Origin: Acidobacteriota bacterium
GTDB taxonomy: Bacteria > Acidobacteriota > Terriglobia > Terriglobales > Acidobacteriaceae
NCBI GenBank assembly: GCA_019247235.1
Contig: JAFAPG010000253.1
Coordinates: 1-6,014, forward strand
Direction of reading: 5' to 3'
DNA length: 6,014 bases
Shown: one piece after another, positions 1-5,685 of the stretch
Layout: every line of letters begins with the position of its first letter
How positions within the stretch are numbered: the stretch's first letter is position 1
The notes under the pieces: model-generated
The model's input: only the letters and a program-made list of their open reading frames with translations
The model's database searches: none
What the model was told of the DNA's origin: nothing
Made by a program: the position numbers and the translations under genes

Positions 1-115
1 TGGAGAGATCAACGAGAGTTACCGGCAGCCCCGCGGCTTCGAGCAAATCACAAACGTATTCCGCCTCGTCCCGTTTGGTATCAAGAGTGGCGGCAACCCA
101 GGCGCGCTTCCCCAC
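1..115 (-). CDS. Tm-1-like ATP-binding (UPF0261) protein, N-terminal fragment
   Basis: Only the first 38 codons are in the window; the gene runs off the left edge. The reverse strand reads WVAATLDTKRDEAEYV at about residues 6-21, then a helix ending AAGLPVTLVDLS. This matches the opening of the UPF0261/Tm-1-like ATP-binding family, where a VGTLDTKGEE-type strand-turn is followed by DLIRAAG and a VVxVD strand. The family is named after tomato Tm-1, which inhibits a viral replicase; bacterial members have no settled function and often neighbour a PEP-hydrolase-like TIM-barrel gene, which would lie outside the window. The start is GTG at 115-113, chosen because a GGAGG lies 8 bases upstream and because family members begin only a few residues before this strand. 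The frame stays open upstream, so a longer N-terminus (for example from a TTG) cannot be excluded. The gene is divergent from the gluconolactonase-like gene. Family assignment is good; function is unknown. Confidence 0.82.
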   Translation of the reverse strand, partial: MGKRAWVAATLDTKRDEAEYVCDLLEAAGLPVTLVDLS

Positions 116-123
116 GCCATCAA

Positions 124-128
124 CCTCC
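124..128 (-). promoter_or_regulatory. Ribosome binding site deciding the GTG start of the Tm-1-like gene
   Basis: The plus strand reads CCTCC, so the minus strand has GGAGG with 8 bases before GTG at 115-113. It is the only strong Shine-Dalgarno match near the conserved start of this protein, and it supports GTG over upstream in-frame alternatives. Confidence 0.6.
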
Positions 129-356
129 GCGGCATAAACGCTATCAAGCTTAGTCCAATTGTTCAAACTGCCGGCGACCAGAAACCGCGCCGTCAGTTTT
201 GCCGGTTCAGCTGAGATGTGAAGACCTTTGCGGCGGCCGAAACGTTACGATTGACTTATTCGGTCAGAGAGATCCCTATGAGTTGTACTTCGTTGCTCTC
301 CACCGACCAGTGGGAAGACGATCCTATCGGCTTTTATTTGAGAATAGTATTACCAT

Positions 357-1391
357 ATGCCCATGCTCATCCAGAGATCGTGCTCAATTGCCGTTGTTCT
401 ACTGTTGGCTGCCATTTGGTCGCGGGCACAAGACATCCAGCAACTTGATCCTTCGCTCGCCGAGATCGTGCCATCGCACGCAGCGCTGGAACGTGTGGCA
501 AGCGGATTTAATAAATGGACTGAGGGGCCGGTATGGACCCACCAAGGTAGCCTTCTGTTCGCGGAAATTCCCGCGAACAATATCATTCTCTGGGTTCCTG
601 GGCAGGGTGCCCGTGTGTTTATGCACCCCAGCGGTTACAAAGGTCCTGTCCCCTACAAAGGCCCGGAACCCGGGTCGAATGGAATGACGCTGGACCCTGA
701 TGGACGGGTCTCGGTAGCCGGACACGCGGGCCGCACCGTCTGGAGGTTAGAATCGCTCGACCCTAAGGGGCAGATCACGATTTTGGCAGATTCCTACCAA
801 GGTAAGAAGCTAAACAGTCCGAACGACTTGGTGTACAAGTCAGACGGATCGTTGTACTTTACCGACCCTCCGTATGGCTTAGCCACACAGAGTGACAACG
901 ATCCGGAAAAAGAGCTGAAAGTGAATGGCGTTTATCGCGTGCCGGGCGCGCGTCAGCAGAAAGCTGGAGCGCCTCCTGACCGCGAGAAGTTACAGCTGAT
1001 CATCAAAGATCTCGGACGTCCTAACGGCATTGCCTTTTCTCCGGACGAGAAGTATTTGTATATCGCCGAGTCGGGCAAGAACATTTGGCTACGCTATAAC
1101 GTACGCGCGGATGGATCTGTCGAAAATGGAGCGTTGTTTCTCGATGCTTCCGGCGGTCAGGGAGCGGGCGGTCCAGATGGCATCCGTGTGGATAAACAGG
1201 GAAATCTTTACGGTTCAGGGCCGGGGGGCGTTTGGATCATCTCCCCCGGGGGAAAACATCTTGGCACCATTCGAGTTCCGGAGCGCGTCAGTAACGTTGC
1301 CTGGGGGGATGCGGACGGGAAAACGCTTTACATAACCGCGAGCACAAGCTTGTATCGCATTAAGCTAAACCTTGAAGGCGTGCGAAACTGA
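357..1391 (+). CDS. Secreted SMP-30/gluconolactonase-family lactonase
   Basis: This 344-residue protein probably hydrolyses a sugar lactone outside the cytoplasm. A Sec-type signal peptide covers about residues 1-24: Arg7, a hydrophobic core (IAVVLLLAAI, 11-20), and a likely cut after Ser-Arg-Ala24. The rest is a six-bladed SMP-30/gluconolactonase propeller. Its metal-site residues fit the family pattern: Glu56 in EGPVW, Asn223 in RPNG and Asp274 in GPDGIRVD. Asn156 in the SPND turn is also conserved. FTDPPYGL (168-175) is typical of the gluconolactonase branch. The length is normal for a secreted member and no frameshift is apparent. The ATG at 357 lacks a clear Shine-Dalgarno; the ATG at 363 would also leave an intact signal peptide. 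The closest known activity is gluconolactonase (EC 3.1.1.17), but the true lactone cannot be read from sequence. It is divergent from the Tm-1-like gene, and the next gene downstream is about 350 bp away, so it is probably a single-gene transcript. Confidence 0.9.
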   Translation: MPMLIQRSCSIAVVLLLAAIWSRAQDIQQLDPSLAEIVPSHAALERVASGFNKWTEGPVWTHQGSLLFAEIPANNIILWVPGQGARVFMHPSGYKGPVPYKGPEPGSNGMTLDPDGRVSVAGHAGRTVWRLESLDPKGQITILADSYQGKKLNSPNDLVYKSDGSLYFTDPPYGLATQSDNDPEKELKVNGVYRVPGARQQKAGAPPDREKLQLIIKDLGRPNGIAFSPDEKYLYIAESGKNIWLRYNVRADGSVENGALFLDASGGQGAGGPDGIRVDKQGNLYGSGPGGVWIISPGGKHLGTIRVPERVSNVAWGDADGKTLYITASTSLYRIKLNLEGVRN

Positions 1392-1742
1392 GCGACAATG
1401 TTTTGCTGGAGTCAATGAGTCGGCTTAATCCTAAGCTATTCCAGCTCGCGCGCCTTGAGACTTGACCGTCCTAATTAGCCCGAACAGTTGCAGCCGATGG
1501 GGACTGTCTCTTACTCGATGTCCAAATCATGCGGGTGCATGCGACCTCGCCTCGGCTCTAGGAATCATTGGAAGTCTCTCCGATCGCTTGCGCTACGCTG
1601 GTCTTAGGTGGTGAATAGAAGGTAATGATCTTCCGGTCTCCTTACTATGTGAGTTGCTACACCTAACACTTATTAGCACTTGGTCAGGGTTGACGTTTAT
1701 TTCCCGCACAGCGCGCATCGGAACTACAAAAGGGCAGACGAC
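1392..1742 (+). other. Intergenic region without a recognisable gene
   Basis: About 350 bp separate the gluconolactonase-like gene from the preferred kinase start. A weak hairpin (GCTTA, loop ATCC, TAAGC; 1423-1436) follows the upstream stop but has no T-tract, so it is not a convincing intrinsic terminator. A TTGACG at 1690-1695 resembles a -35 box but no good -10 lies at the right distance. The kinase frame is open back to a TTG at 1680, but those 21 extra codons do not resemble kinase sequence. No RNA gene was recognised. Confidence 0.5.
1731..1734 (+). promoter_or_regulatory. Ribosome binding site supporting the TTG start of the kinase gene
   Basis: AGGG preceded by an A-run (AAAAGGG, 1728-1734) lies 8 bases before TTG at 1743. 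The alternative upstream TTG at 1680 has no Shine-Dalgarno-like sequence, so this site favours the shorter protein. Confidence 0.4.
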
Positions 1743-3848
1743 TTGATCGGTCGAAAGTTCGGGAATTGCCGGGTGATATCGAAGATTGGGGAAGGCGCGA
1801 TGGGAGTTGTCTATCGCGCCAGCGACGAACTGTTGCACCGCGATGTGGCATTGAAGATTCTCAATAAGCGACTTGACCAGCCTAGGGCAGCCAGTCAGGA
1901 TCTCCTCGACGAAGCCCGTGCCTCTTCTGCTCTGGCCCATCCAAACATCTGCACTATTTATGAAGTTGGGGAAGCAGATGGCGAGCTCTACATTGCCATG
2001 GAGCTGGTCGAGGGCAAATCCTTGCATGAAATGTGCGCCGCCAAAGGATTGCCGCCCGAATCAGTTCTTCGCTTTGGTATCCAGATAGCCAGCGCACTCG
2101 GGCGCGCTCACGATCGGGGGATCATTCACCGCGACCTCAAAACCACCAATATTTTGGTCACACCCGAAGGCCTCGTCAAAGTACTTGACTTCGGTTTAGC
2201 GCGGCGGGTAAGCGGACCAAAATTTGAGGAAGCGACTCGCTCCTTAGCGAGCGTCGAGCAGGAGTCTAGTGTCAGCGGCACTCTGCCGTATATGGCGCCA
2301 GAAGTTCTACGCGGCGAGCCGGCCGATTTCCGCACCGATCTGTGGGGGCTGGGTGTAGTCCTGTACGAGTTAGCCTCTGGAAACCTGCCATTTCAGGGGC
2401 GCACCGGCTTTGAAATCAGCTCAGCCATTATGCGGGAGGTTCCGGCCGCGCTGGGTCCTCCCATCCCACTAGGCCTATGGGCGAGTATTCAGAGATGCAT
2501 AGCCAAAGAGCCGGCTCAGCGTTACCAGCGTGCCAGTGAAGCGCAAGCCGCTCTTGAAGCGATCCTGTCGGCATTGATCGTCTACAAAGAGCCAGGAGCT
2601 GATCGTGGCGGACCAAGAACCACCGTCCTACATAATCTGCGGCATATTCAGGTTAGGAAAGGCGACTTTCTTTTGCTTGTGGGCACGACCAAAGGGGCAT
2701 TTCTTCTGCGTTCGAACCGGCGACGCACGCGCTGGGAACTGGGTGGTCCTTATTTCCACGGCCACGCGGTTTACGCTCTGGCCTATGATGGGCGCCGCGG
2801 CCAGCATCGCATTTGGGCATCCACGCAGAGCATTTGGGGGACGGTGTTGCGGTGGAGCGATGATTTTGGCAAGAGTTGGACCAACCCCGAAGAGGCCACT
2901 CTCAGGTTTTCGAGCGATACAGGGGCCTCTTTGAAGAACATTTGGCAGATAGCGCTCGGTCGCGCCGATGAACCTCACGTGCTCTACTGCGGGGTTGAAC
3001 CCGCAGCATTGTTCGTGAGTCGTGATATGGGCGAGACCTGGTCTCTGGTGCGTGGCCTGTGGGATCACCCCCACCGTGCGCGGTGGCTGCCGGGGAACGG
3101 CGGTCTGTGTTTACATACGATTGTCTTAGATCCGGGAAATGCCAATCGTATGTTCGTAGCCATCTCTTCCGGAGGAGTGTACCGCACCGAAGACGGAGGG
3201 TCTACCTGGACGGCACAAAATCGGGGGATCCGCGCGGTTTTTCTACCCTGCAAATACCCTGAGTTCGGACAATGCGTCCACAAGATCGTGATGCATCCCG
3301 ATCGTCCCGGACGCCTCTTCCTGCAGAATCACTGGGGTCTTTATCGCTCTGACGATTACGGCGAAAATTGGATGGATATCGGCAATGGCGTACCCTCGGA
3401 CTTCGGTTTTCCTATCATCATCCATCCGAAGAAGCCCGACTGCGTGTACGTTATTCCGGTTGAATCGGACGAATTTCGCTGCAGCTGTGATGGGCGTTTA
3501 CGCGTGTACAGAACCCGCAATGCGGGGGAATCGTGGGAACCGCTGATGCGTGGGTTGCCGCAAAAAGGGGCTTACGAGACGGTTTTGCGCGATGCTATGG
3601 CCATCGACTCGTTCGACGTAGCGGGAATTTATTTCGGGACACGAAGCGGACAGATGTTTGCCTCCCGCGATGAAGGAAGGAGTTGGCAAAAAATTGCCGA
3701 CGGGCTACCTCCCATTGTTTGTGTACGAAGTGCTTGTATTGGTAATTCTTCGGAAGCCGCAGCAACTTCTGGGAGGCTGACGGTCAACCCGCCATCACCG
3801 AGGACCAAGACTGGTATGCGGTCAAGATCGCGCCGCAAAAAAAAATGA
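1743..3848 (+). CDS. Ser/Thr protein kinase fused to a six-Asp-box (BNR/sialidase-like) propeller
   Basis: A 701-residue two-domain protein (numbered from TTG 1743). Residues about 9-275 are a complete Hanks-type kinase: glycine loop GEGAMG (16-21), Lys38 in VALKI, Glu57 of helix C, HRDLKTTN with catalytic Asp131, DFG Asp149, and APE at 185-187, with a Ser/Thr-rich activation loop between. It should be active. A linker of about 35 residues leads into a propeller with Asp boxes ending at Trp379, Trp433, Trp489, Trp543, Trp598 and Trp648; the fifth has Asn for Asp. This half matches stand-alone WD40/YVTN/BNR-like proteins (GLCLH, GQCVHK, SDFGFPI, GRLRVYR, YFGTRSGQ), which usually end near LPPVLSV, here LPPIVCV. 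The final 35 residues are basic, family-foreign and finish in Lys-Lys-Lys. No signal peptide or membrane segment is visible, so both domains should be cytoplasmic. The start gives MIGRKFG, typical of such kinases; a TTG at 1680 would add 21 residues. Substrate and propeller ligand are unknown; sialidase activity should not be assumed. Confidence 0.88.
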   Translation: MIGRKFGNCRVISKIGEGAMGVVYRASDELLHRDVALKILNKRLDQPRAASQDLLDEARASSALAHPNICTIYEVGEADGELYIAMELVEGKSLHEMCAAKGLPPESVLRFGIQIASALGRAHDRGIIHRDLKTTNILVTPEGLVKVLDFGLARRVSGPKFEEATRSLASVEQESSVSGTLPYMAPEVLRGEPADFRTDLWGLGVVLYELASGNLPFQGRTGFEISSAIMREVPAALGPPIPLGLWASIQRCIAKEPAQRYQRASEAQAALEAILSALIVYKEPGADRGGPRTTVLHNLRHIQVRKGDFLLLVGTTKGAFLLRSNRRRTRWELGGPYFHGHAVYALAYDGRRGQHRIWASTQSIWGTVLRWSDDFGKSWTNPEEATLRFSSDTGASLKNIWQIALGRADEPHVLYCGVEPAALFVSRDMGETWSLVRGLWDHPHRARWLPGNGGLCLHTIVLDPGNANRMFVAISSGGVYRTEDGGSTWTAQNRGIRAVFLPCKYPEFGQCVHKIVMHPDRPGRLFLQNHWGLYRSDDYGENWMDIGNGVPSDFGFPIIIHPKKPDCVYVIPVESDEFRCSCDGRLRVYRTRNAGESWEPLMRGLPQKGAYETVLRDAMAIDSFDVAGIYFGTRSGQMFASRDEGRSWQKIADGLPPIVCVRSACIGNSSEAAATSGRLTVNPPSPRTKTGMRSRSRRKKK
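3837..3845 (+). repeat. A9 homopolymer at the 3' end of the kinase gene
   Basis: Nine consecutive A encode the terminal Lys-Lys-Lys just before TGA 3846-3848. Runs of this length are known sites of transcriptional slippage and of sequencing indels. Loss of one A would remove the stop and place the kinase frame in phase with the MoaD-like ATG at 3853, with no stop between. Confidence 0.7.
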
Positions 3849-3852
3849 GGGT

Positions 3853-4137
3853 ATGCTAGTCTTTCACATTCCCGGCGCATTGCGACAATTCACCGGCGGA
3901 GCCGCCACGGTCAACCTCGAGGATTCCGCTCCCACTCTAGGGCATGCCCTGGCTATGCTGTGGATGCTTCATCCTGGCTTACGAGATCGGGTTCTAACCG
4001 AGCAAGGGCAAGTTCGACAACATATCAACATTTTTATTGGGGATGAAGACATTCGCTACTCCGGCGGATTGGTGAGCACACTCTCTCCGGGATCGGAAAT
4101 ATCGATCGTGCCCTCGATTACCGGTGGTGCTTGCTGA
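3853..4137 (+). CDS. MoaD/ThiS-family beta-grasp sulfur-carrier-like protein
   Basis: This 94-residue protein has the ubiquitin-like beta-grasp pattern of MoaD/ThiS: strand 1 LVFHIPGALRQF, a conserved TGGAATV turn (14-20), helix TLGHALAMLWMLHPGL (28-43), INIFIGDEDIR (59-68), a GG loop, and closing strand SEISIVPSITGG (81-92). Family members are adenylated at a C-terminal Gly-Gly by an E1-like enzyme and then carry sulfur as a thiocarboxylate. Here the Gly91-Gly92 is followed by Ala-Cys, so activation would require removal of two residues. The subtype resembles the MoaD-like partner of BNR-propeller genes rather than the molybdopterin subunit itself, and no moaE, moeB or thiG homologue is in the window. 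The ATG lies 4 bases past the kinase stop; GAGGG ends only one base before it, too close for a normal Shine-Dalgarno, so translational coupling to the kinase gene is likely. Family is secure; the pathway is unknown. Confidence 0.88.
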   Translation: MLVFHIPGALRQFTGGAATVNLEDSAPTLGHALAMLWMLHPGLRDRVLTEQGQVRQHINIFIGDEDIRYSGGLVSTLSPGSEISIVPSITGGAC

Positions 4138-4264
4138 TCTCGCCGGGTAACCTCTATTACCATCCCTCAACTGCTAACCCCTCTGCCTAGCCGCCTGTGA
4201 CAGTGATTGGGAGCAATATCGAAACGCAAACAGCCGGGGTCTTCCTAAAAACTGGCCGCTAAGC

Positions 4265-4277
4265 AGCTATATAGCAG
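4265..4277 (+). repeat. 13-bp direct repeat, distal copy, palindromic core
   Basis: AGCTATATAGCAG, identical to 4485-4497. Bases 4266-4275 (GCTATATAGC) are a perfect 10-bp palindrome. The flanks differ between the copies, so the match is limited to 13 bp. It could be a regulator binding site; no promoter-like -35 box accompanies this copy. Confidence 0.6.
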
Positions 4278-4381
4278 TAGCAAACGCGAGGTATCGAGGG
4301 CACGATCACAGGAGCCGACCGGTGCGTCCTCGGTCAACCCAGGGTGCACACGAACAAAGTAACGACCGGCGCTGTGCGCAG

Positions 4382-4412
4382 CCAGGAAGCACTCTAGGTG
4401 CACTACTCCTGG
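4382..4412 (+). other. Hairpin-forming inverted repeat
   Basis: CCAGGA (4382-4387) pairs with TCCTGG (4407-4412), and inside it GCAC (4389-4392) pairs with GTGC (4398-4401) around the loop TCTAG. This leaves an asymmetric internal bulge. It lacks a T-tract and so is not a standard terminator. Whether it is transcribed is unknown. Confidence 0.35.
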
Positions 4413-4438
4413 TGCTCTGATCTTCAGGAAAGCGTTGG

Positions 4439-4456
4439 AGCTCGAGCAGCTCGAGC
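4439..4456 (+). repeat. Tandem 9-bp repeat forming a 17-bp palindrome
   Basis: AGCTCGAGC occurs twice back to back (4439-4447, 4448-4456). Because each unit contains the palindrome GCTCGAGC, bases 4440-4456 form a perfect inverted repeat around one central A. It ends 8 bp before the proposed -35 box, the usual place for an activator or repressor dimer site. Confidence 0.5.
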
Positions 4457-4464
4457 CGGGGTCC

Positions 4465-4493
4465 TTTACTTTTCTGCCCCAATGAGCTATATA
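4465..4493 (+). promoter_or_regulatory. Probable sigma70-type promoter of the SIS-domain gene
   Basis: TTTACT (4465-4470) and TATATA (4488-4493) are separated by exactly 17 bp. Transcription would begin near 4500, leaving about 43 bases of leader before the ATG at 4543 and excluding the ATG at 4498. The -10 element lies inside the proximal GCTATATAGC palindrome, so a protein bound there would block the promoter. This is read by eye only. Confidence 0.45.
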
Positions 4494-4497
4494 GCAG
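4485..4497 (+). repeat. 13-bp direct repeat, proximal copy, overlapping the -10 box
   Basis: The second AGCTATATAGCAG. Its palindromic core is 4486-4495, centred exactly 220 bp from the distal core. That is close to 21 helical turns at 10.5 bp per turn, so both copies would face the same side of the helix, as expected for a looping operator pair. Confidence 0.6.
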
Positions 4498-4532
4498 ATG
4501 AGCGCGGCACGATACGGAACGAGGGCGGCTGC

Positions 4533-4536
4533 GGAG
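4533..4536 (+). promoter_or_regulatory. Ribosome binding site deciding the start of the SIS-domain gene
   Basis: GGAG followed by 6 bases and ATG at 4543. The in-frame upstream ATG at 4498 has no comparable site and abuts the 13-bp repeat, so translation is assigned to 4543. Confidence 0.65.
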
Positions 4537-4542
4537 AAATCG

Positions 4543-5673
4543 ATGACTGACATCGGCGGGTTTCCACATTACATGCTAAAGGAAATTTTCGAGCAGCCGC
4601 AGGCGCTCAATAGCACAATTCGGCCGCGCGTCTGTTTGCCCGAGGCGCAGGTGCGAGTCGCGAATGAGATCGGCATTGCAACCGATGACTTGCGCAGCCT
4701 GCAGCGAATCAACATCGTTGCCTCGGGCAGCAGTCGTCATGCCGGCATGGTTGGACAATCTATGTTCCAGCATTTGGTGCGTCTGCCGGTGGATGTGGAT
4801 TACGCCAGCGAATTTGAATATCGAAATCCGCCGATCGGAGCCAAGGAGATCACGATCGTGATCACCCAGTCAGGCGAAACCGCTGACACCACTTCAGCGC
4901 AGCGTCTGGCTCGCGAGAAGGGTTCGCGAACCATTGCGATTTCTAACGTTGTCGGGTCAACGGCGGCTCGTGAATCCGACGGAGTCCTCTACACCAATGC
5001 GGGACCAGAGACCAGCATTGCCTCGACCAAGTCTTTCACCGCCCAGATGGCGGTGCTGTTTCTCTTGGCCCTTTATCTTGCCGACGTCAAAGAAGAACTT
5101 GCAAAAGAAGCTGTTCAGGTCTGGATTCAAGAGTTGCTGGCGCTACCCCAGAAAGCCGAGGCGGTTCTGGAATCGGCGGACAGCTGCCGCAAGCTCGCCG
5201 AACGCTTTCATCGCGCACAAGATTTTCTTTTTGTGGGGCGGGCGGTTCATTATCCGATTGCCATGGATGGAGCCTTAAAGCTAAAAGAGGTGTCATACGT
5301 TCATGCCGAAGGATATCCATCGGGTGAAACCAAGCATGGGCCTAATGCGCTCATAGACGAAAATTTACCGGTGGTCATGATTGCCACTTGCGATGGCAAT
5401 GATGCTGGATCGGTTCTACGCTATCAAAAGAACTTGGCTGATCTGGGAAGATTCAAAAGCCAATCGGCGAAGACCATCGCGCTCGCGACCGAAGGCGATA
5501 GGGAAGTGCAGAAGATCGCAGACCACGTAATTTTTATTCCCCAAGCACCAGAACTTCTCTCCCCCATTCTCGAAATCATTCCCTTGCAACTGTTTGCCTA
5601 TTACGTAGCGGTAAGGAAAGGCCTCGATGTGGACCGACCGAGAAACTTGGTCAAAGCTGTCACCCAGGAATAA
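4543..5673 (+). CDS. GlmS-like double-SIS sugar isomerase lacking the glutaminase domain
   Basis: This 376-residue cytoplasmic protein matches the isomerase half of glucosamine-6-phosphate synthase (GlmS). It opens with the interdomain linker FPHYMLKEIFEQP (7-19) and has two SIS domains (about 50-190 and 215-360). Phosphate-site motifs are SGSS (61-64) and TQSGET (108-113). The isomerase residues known from E. coli GlmS are conserved: Lys246 (Lys485), Glu249 (Glu488), His265 in KHGP (His504) and Lys371 in the C-terminal PRNLVKAV (Lys603). The roughly 240-residue glutaminase domain with its N-terminal Cys is absent, and no remnant lies upstream. The protein therefore cannot take ammonia from glutamine. 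It may be an ammonia-dependent synthase, a NagB-II/GlmD-type GlcN6P deaminase, or an isomerase of another sugar phosphate. The start at 4543 has the best ribosome binding site; an ATG at 4498 would add 15 residues. It converges with a symporter gene 12 bp away. Fold is certain; the reaction is open. Confidence 0.88.
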   Translation: MTDIGGFPHYMLKEIFEQPQALNSTIRPRVCLPEAQVRVANEIGIATDDLRSLQRINIVASGSSRHAGMVGQSMFQHLVRLPVDVDYASEFEYRNPPIGAKEITIVITQSGETADTTSAQRLAREKGSRTIAISNVVGSTAARESDGVLYTNAGPETSIASTKSFTAQMAVLFLLALYLADVKEELAKEAVQVWIQELLALPQKAEAVLESADSCRKLAERFHRAQDFLFVGRAVHYPIAMDGALKLKEVSYVHAEGYPSGETKHGPNALIDENLPVVMIATCDGNDAGSVLRYQKNLADLGRFKSQSAKTIALATEGDREVQKIADHVIFIPQAPELLSPILEIIPLQLFAYYVAVRKGLDVDRPRNLVKAVTQE

Positions 5674-5685
5674 GGTTGGGCAAGT

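Larger units (their letters stand above)
4138..4542 (+). other. 405-bp non-coding region with repeats and probable control sites
   Basis: No plausible gene is present on either strand; the minus-strand open frames here have no recognisable protein features. After the MoaD-like stop there is a short hairpin (GGTAA, 6-base loop, TTACC; 4146-4161) without a T-tract. The right part is rich in symmetry: two copies of AGCTATATAGCAG, a hairpin at 4382-4412, a tandem AGCTCGAGC repeat, a promoter-like pair and a strong ribosome binding site. No trace of a GlmS glutaminase domain was found in the plus frames. Confidence 0.6.

Noticed and set aside
251..282. TTGACT followed by TATGAG as a promoter for the gluconolactonase-like gene
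   Set aside because: The spacer is about 20 bp and the -10 is a poor match, so the pair is not convincing.
199..687. Plus-strand 162-codon open frame overlapping the gluconolactonase start
   Set aside because: It is in another frame of a clear SMP-30 gene, rich in Arg, Cys and Pro, with no recognisable motif.
1423..1436. Hairpin GCTTA/TAAGC after the gluconolactonase-like gene as a terminator
   Set aside because: The stem is only 5 bp, AT-rich, and no T-tract follows.
1593..2027. Minus-strand 144-codon open frame over the kinase N-terminus
   Set aside because: It lies opposite the conserved kinase glycine loop and lysine region and shows no domain of its own.
2628..3074. Minus-strand 148-codon open frame opposite the propeller domain
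   Set aside because: It is antisense to a well-conserved coding region, and its composition (Ala, Pro, Arg, His) is typical of shadow frames in GC-rich DNA.
4265..4497. Small transposon or MITE bounded by 13-bp target duplications
   Set aside because: No terminal inverted repeats are present inside the direct repeats, and 13 bp with a palindromic core is better explained as a binding site.
4138..4542. glmS ribozyme or other riboswitch ahead of the SIS gene
   Set aside because: The glmS ribozyme is known mainly from Firmicutes and full-length glmS; no matching core or pseudoknot pattern was seen.
4245..4569. Two minus-strand open frames (102 and 87 codons) in the gap before the SIS gene
   Set aside because: They overlap each other in different frames, are Ser/Arg/Cys rich, lack convincing ribosome binding sites and resemble no family known to me.
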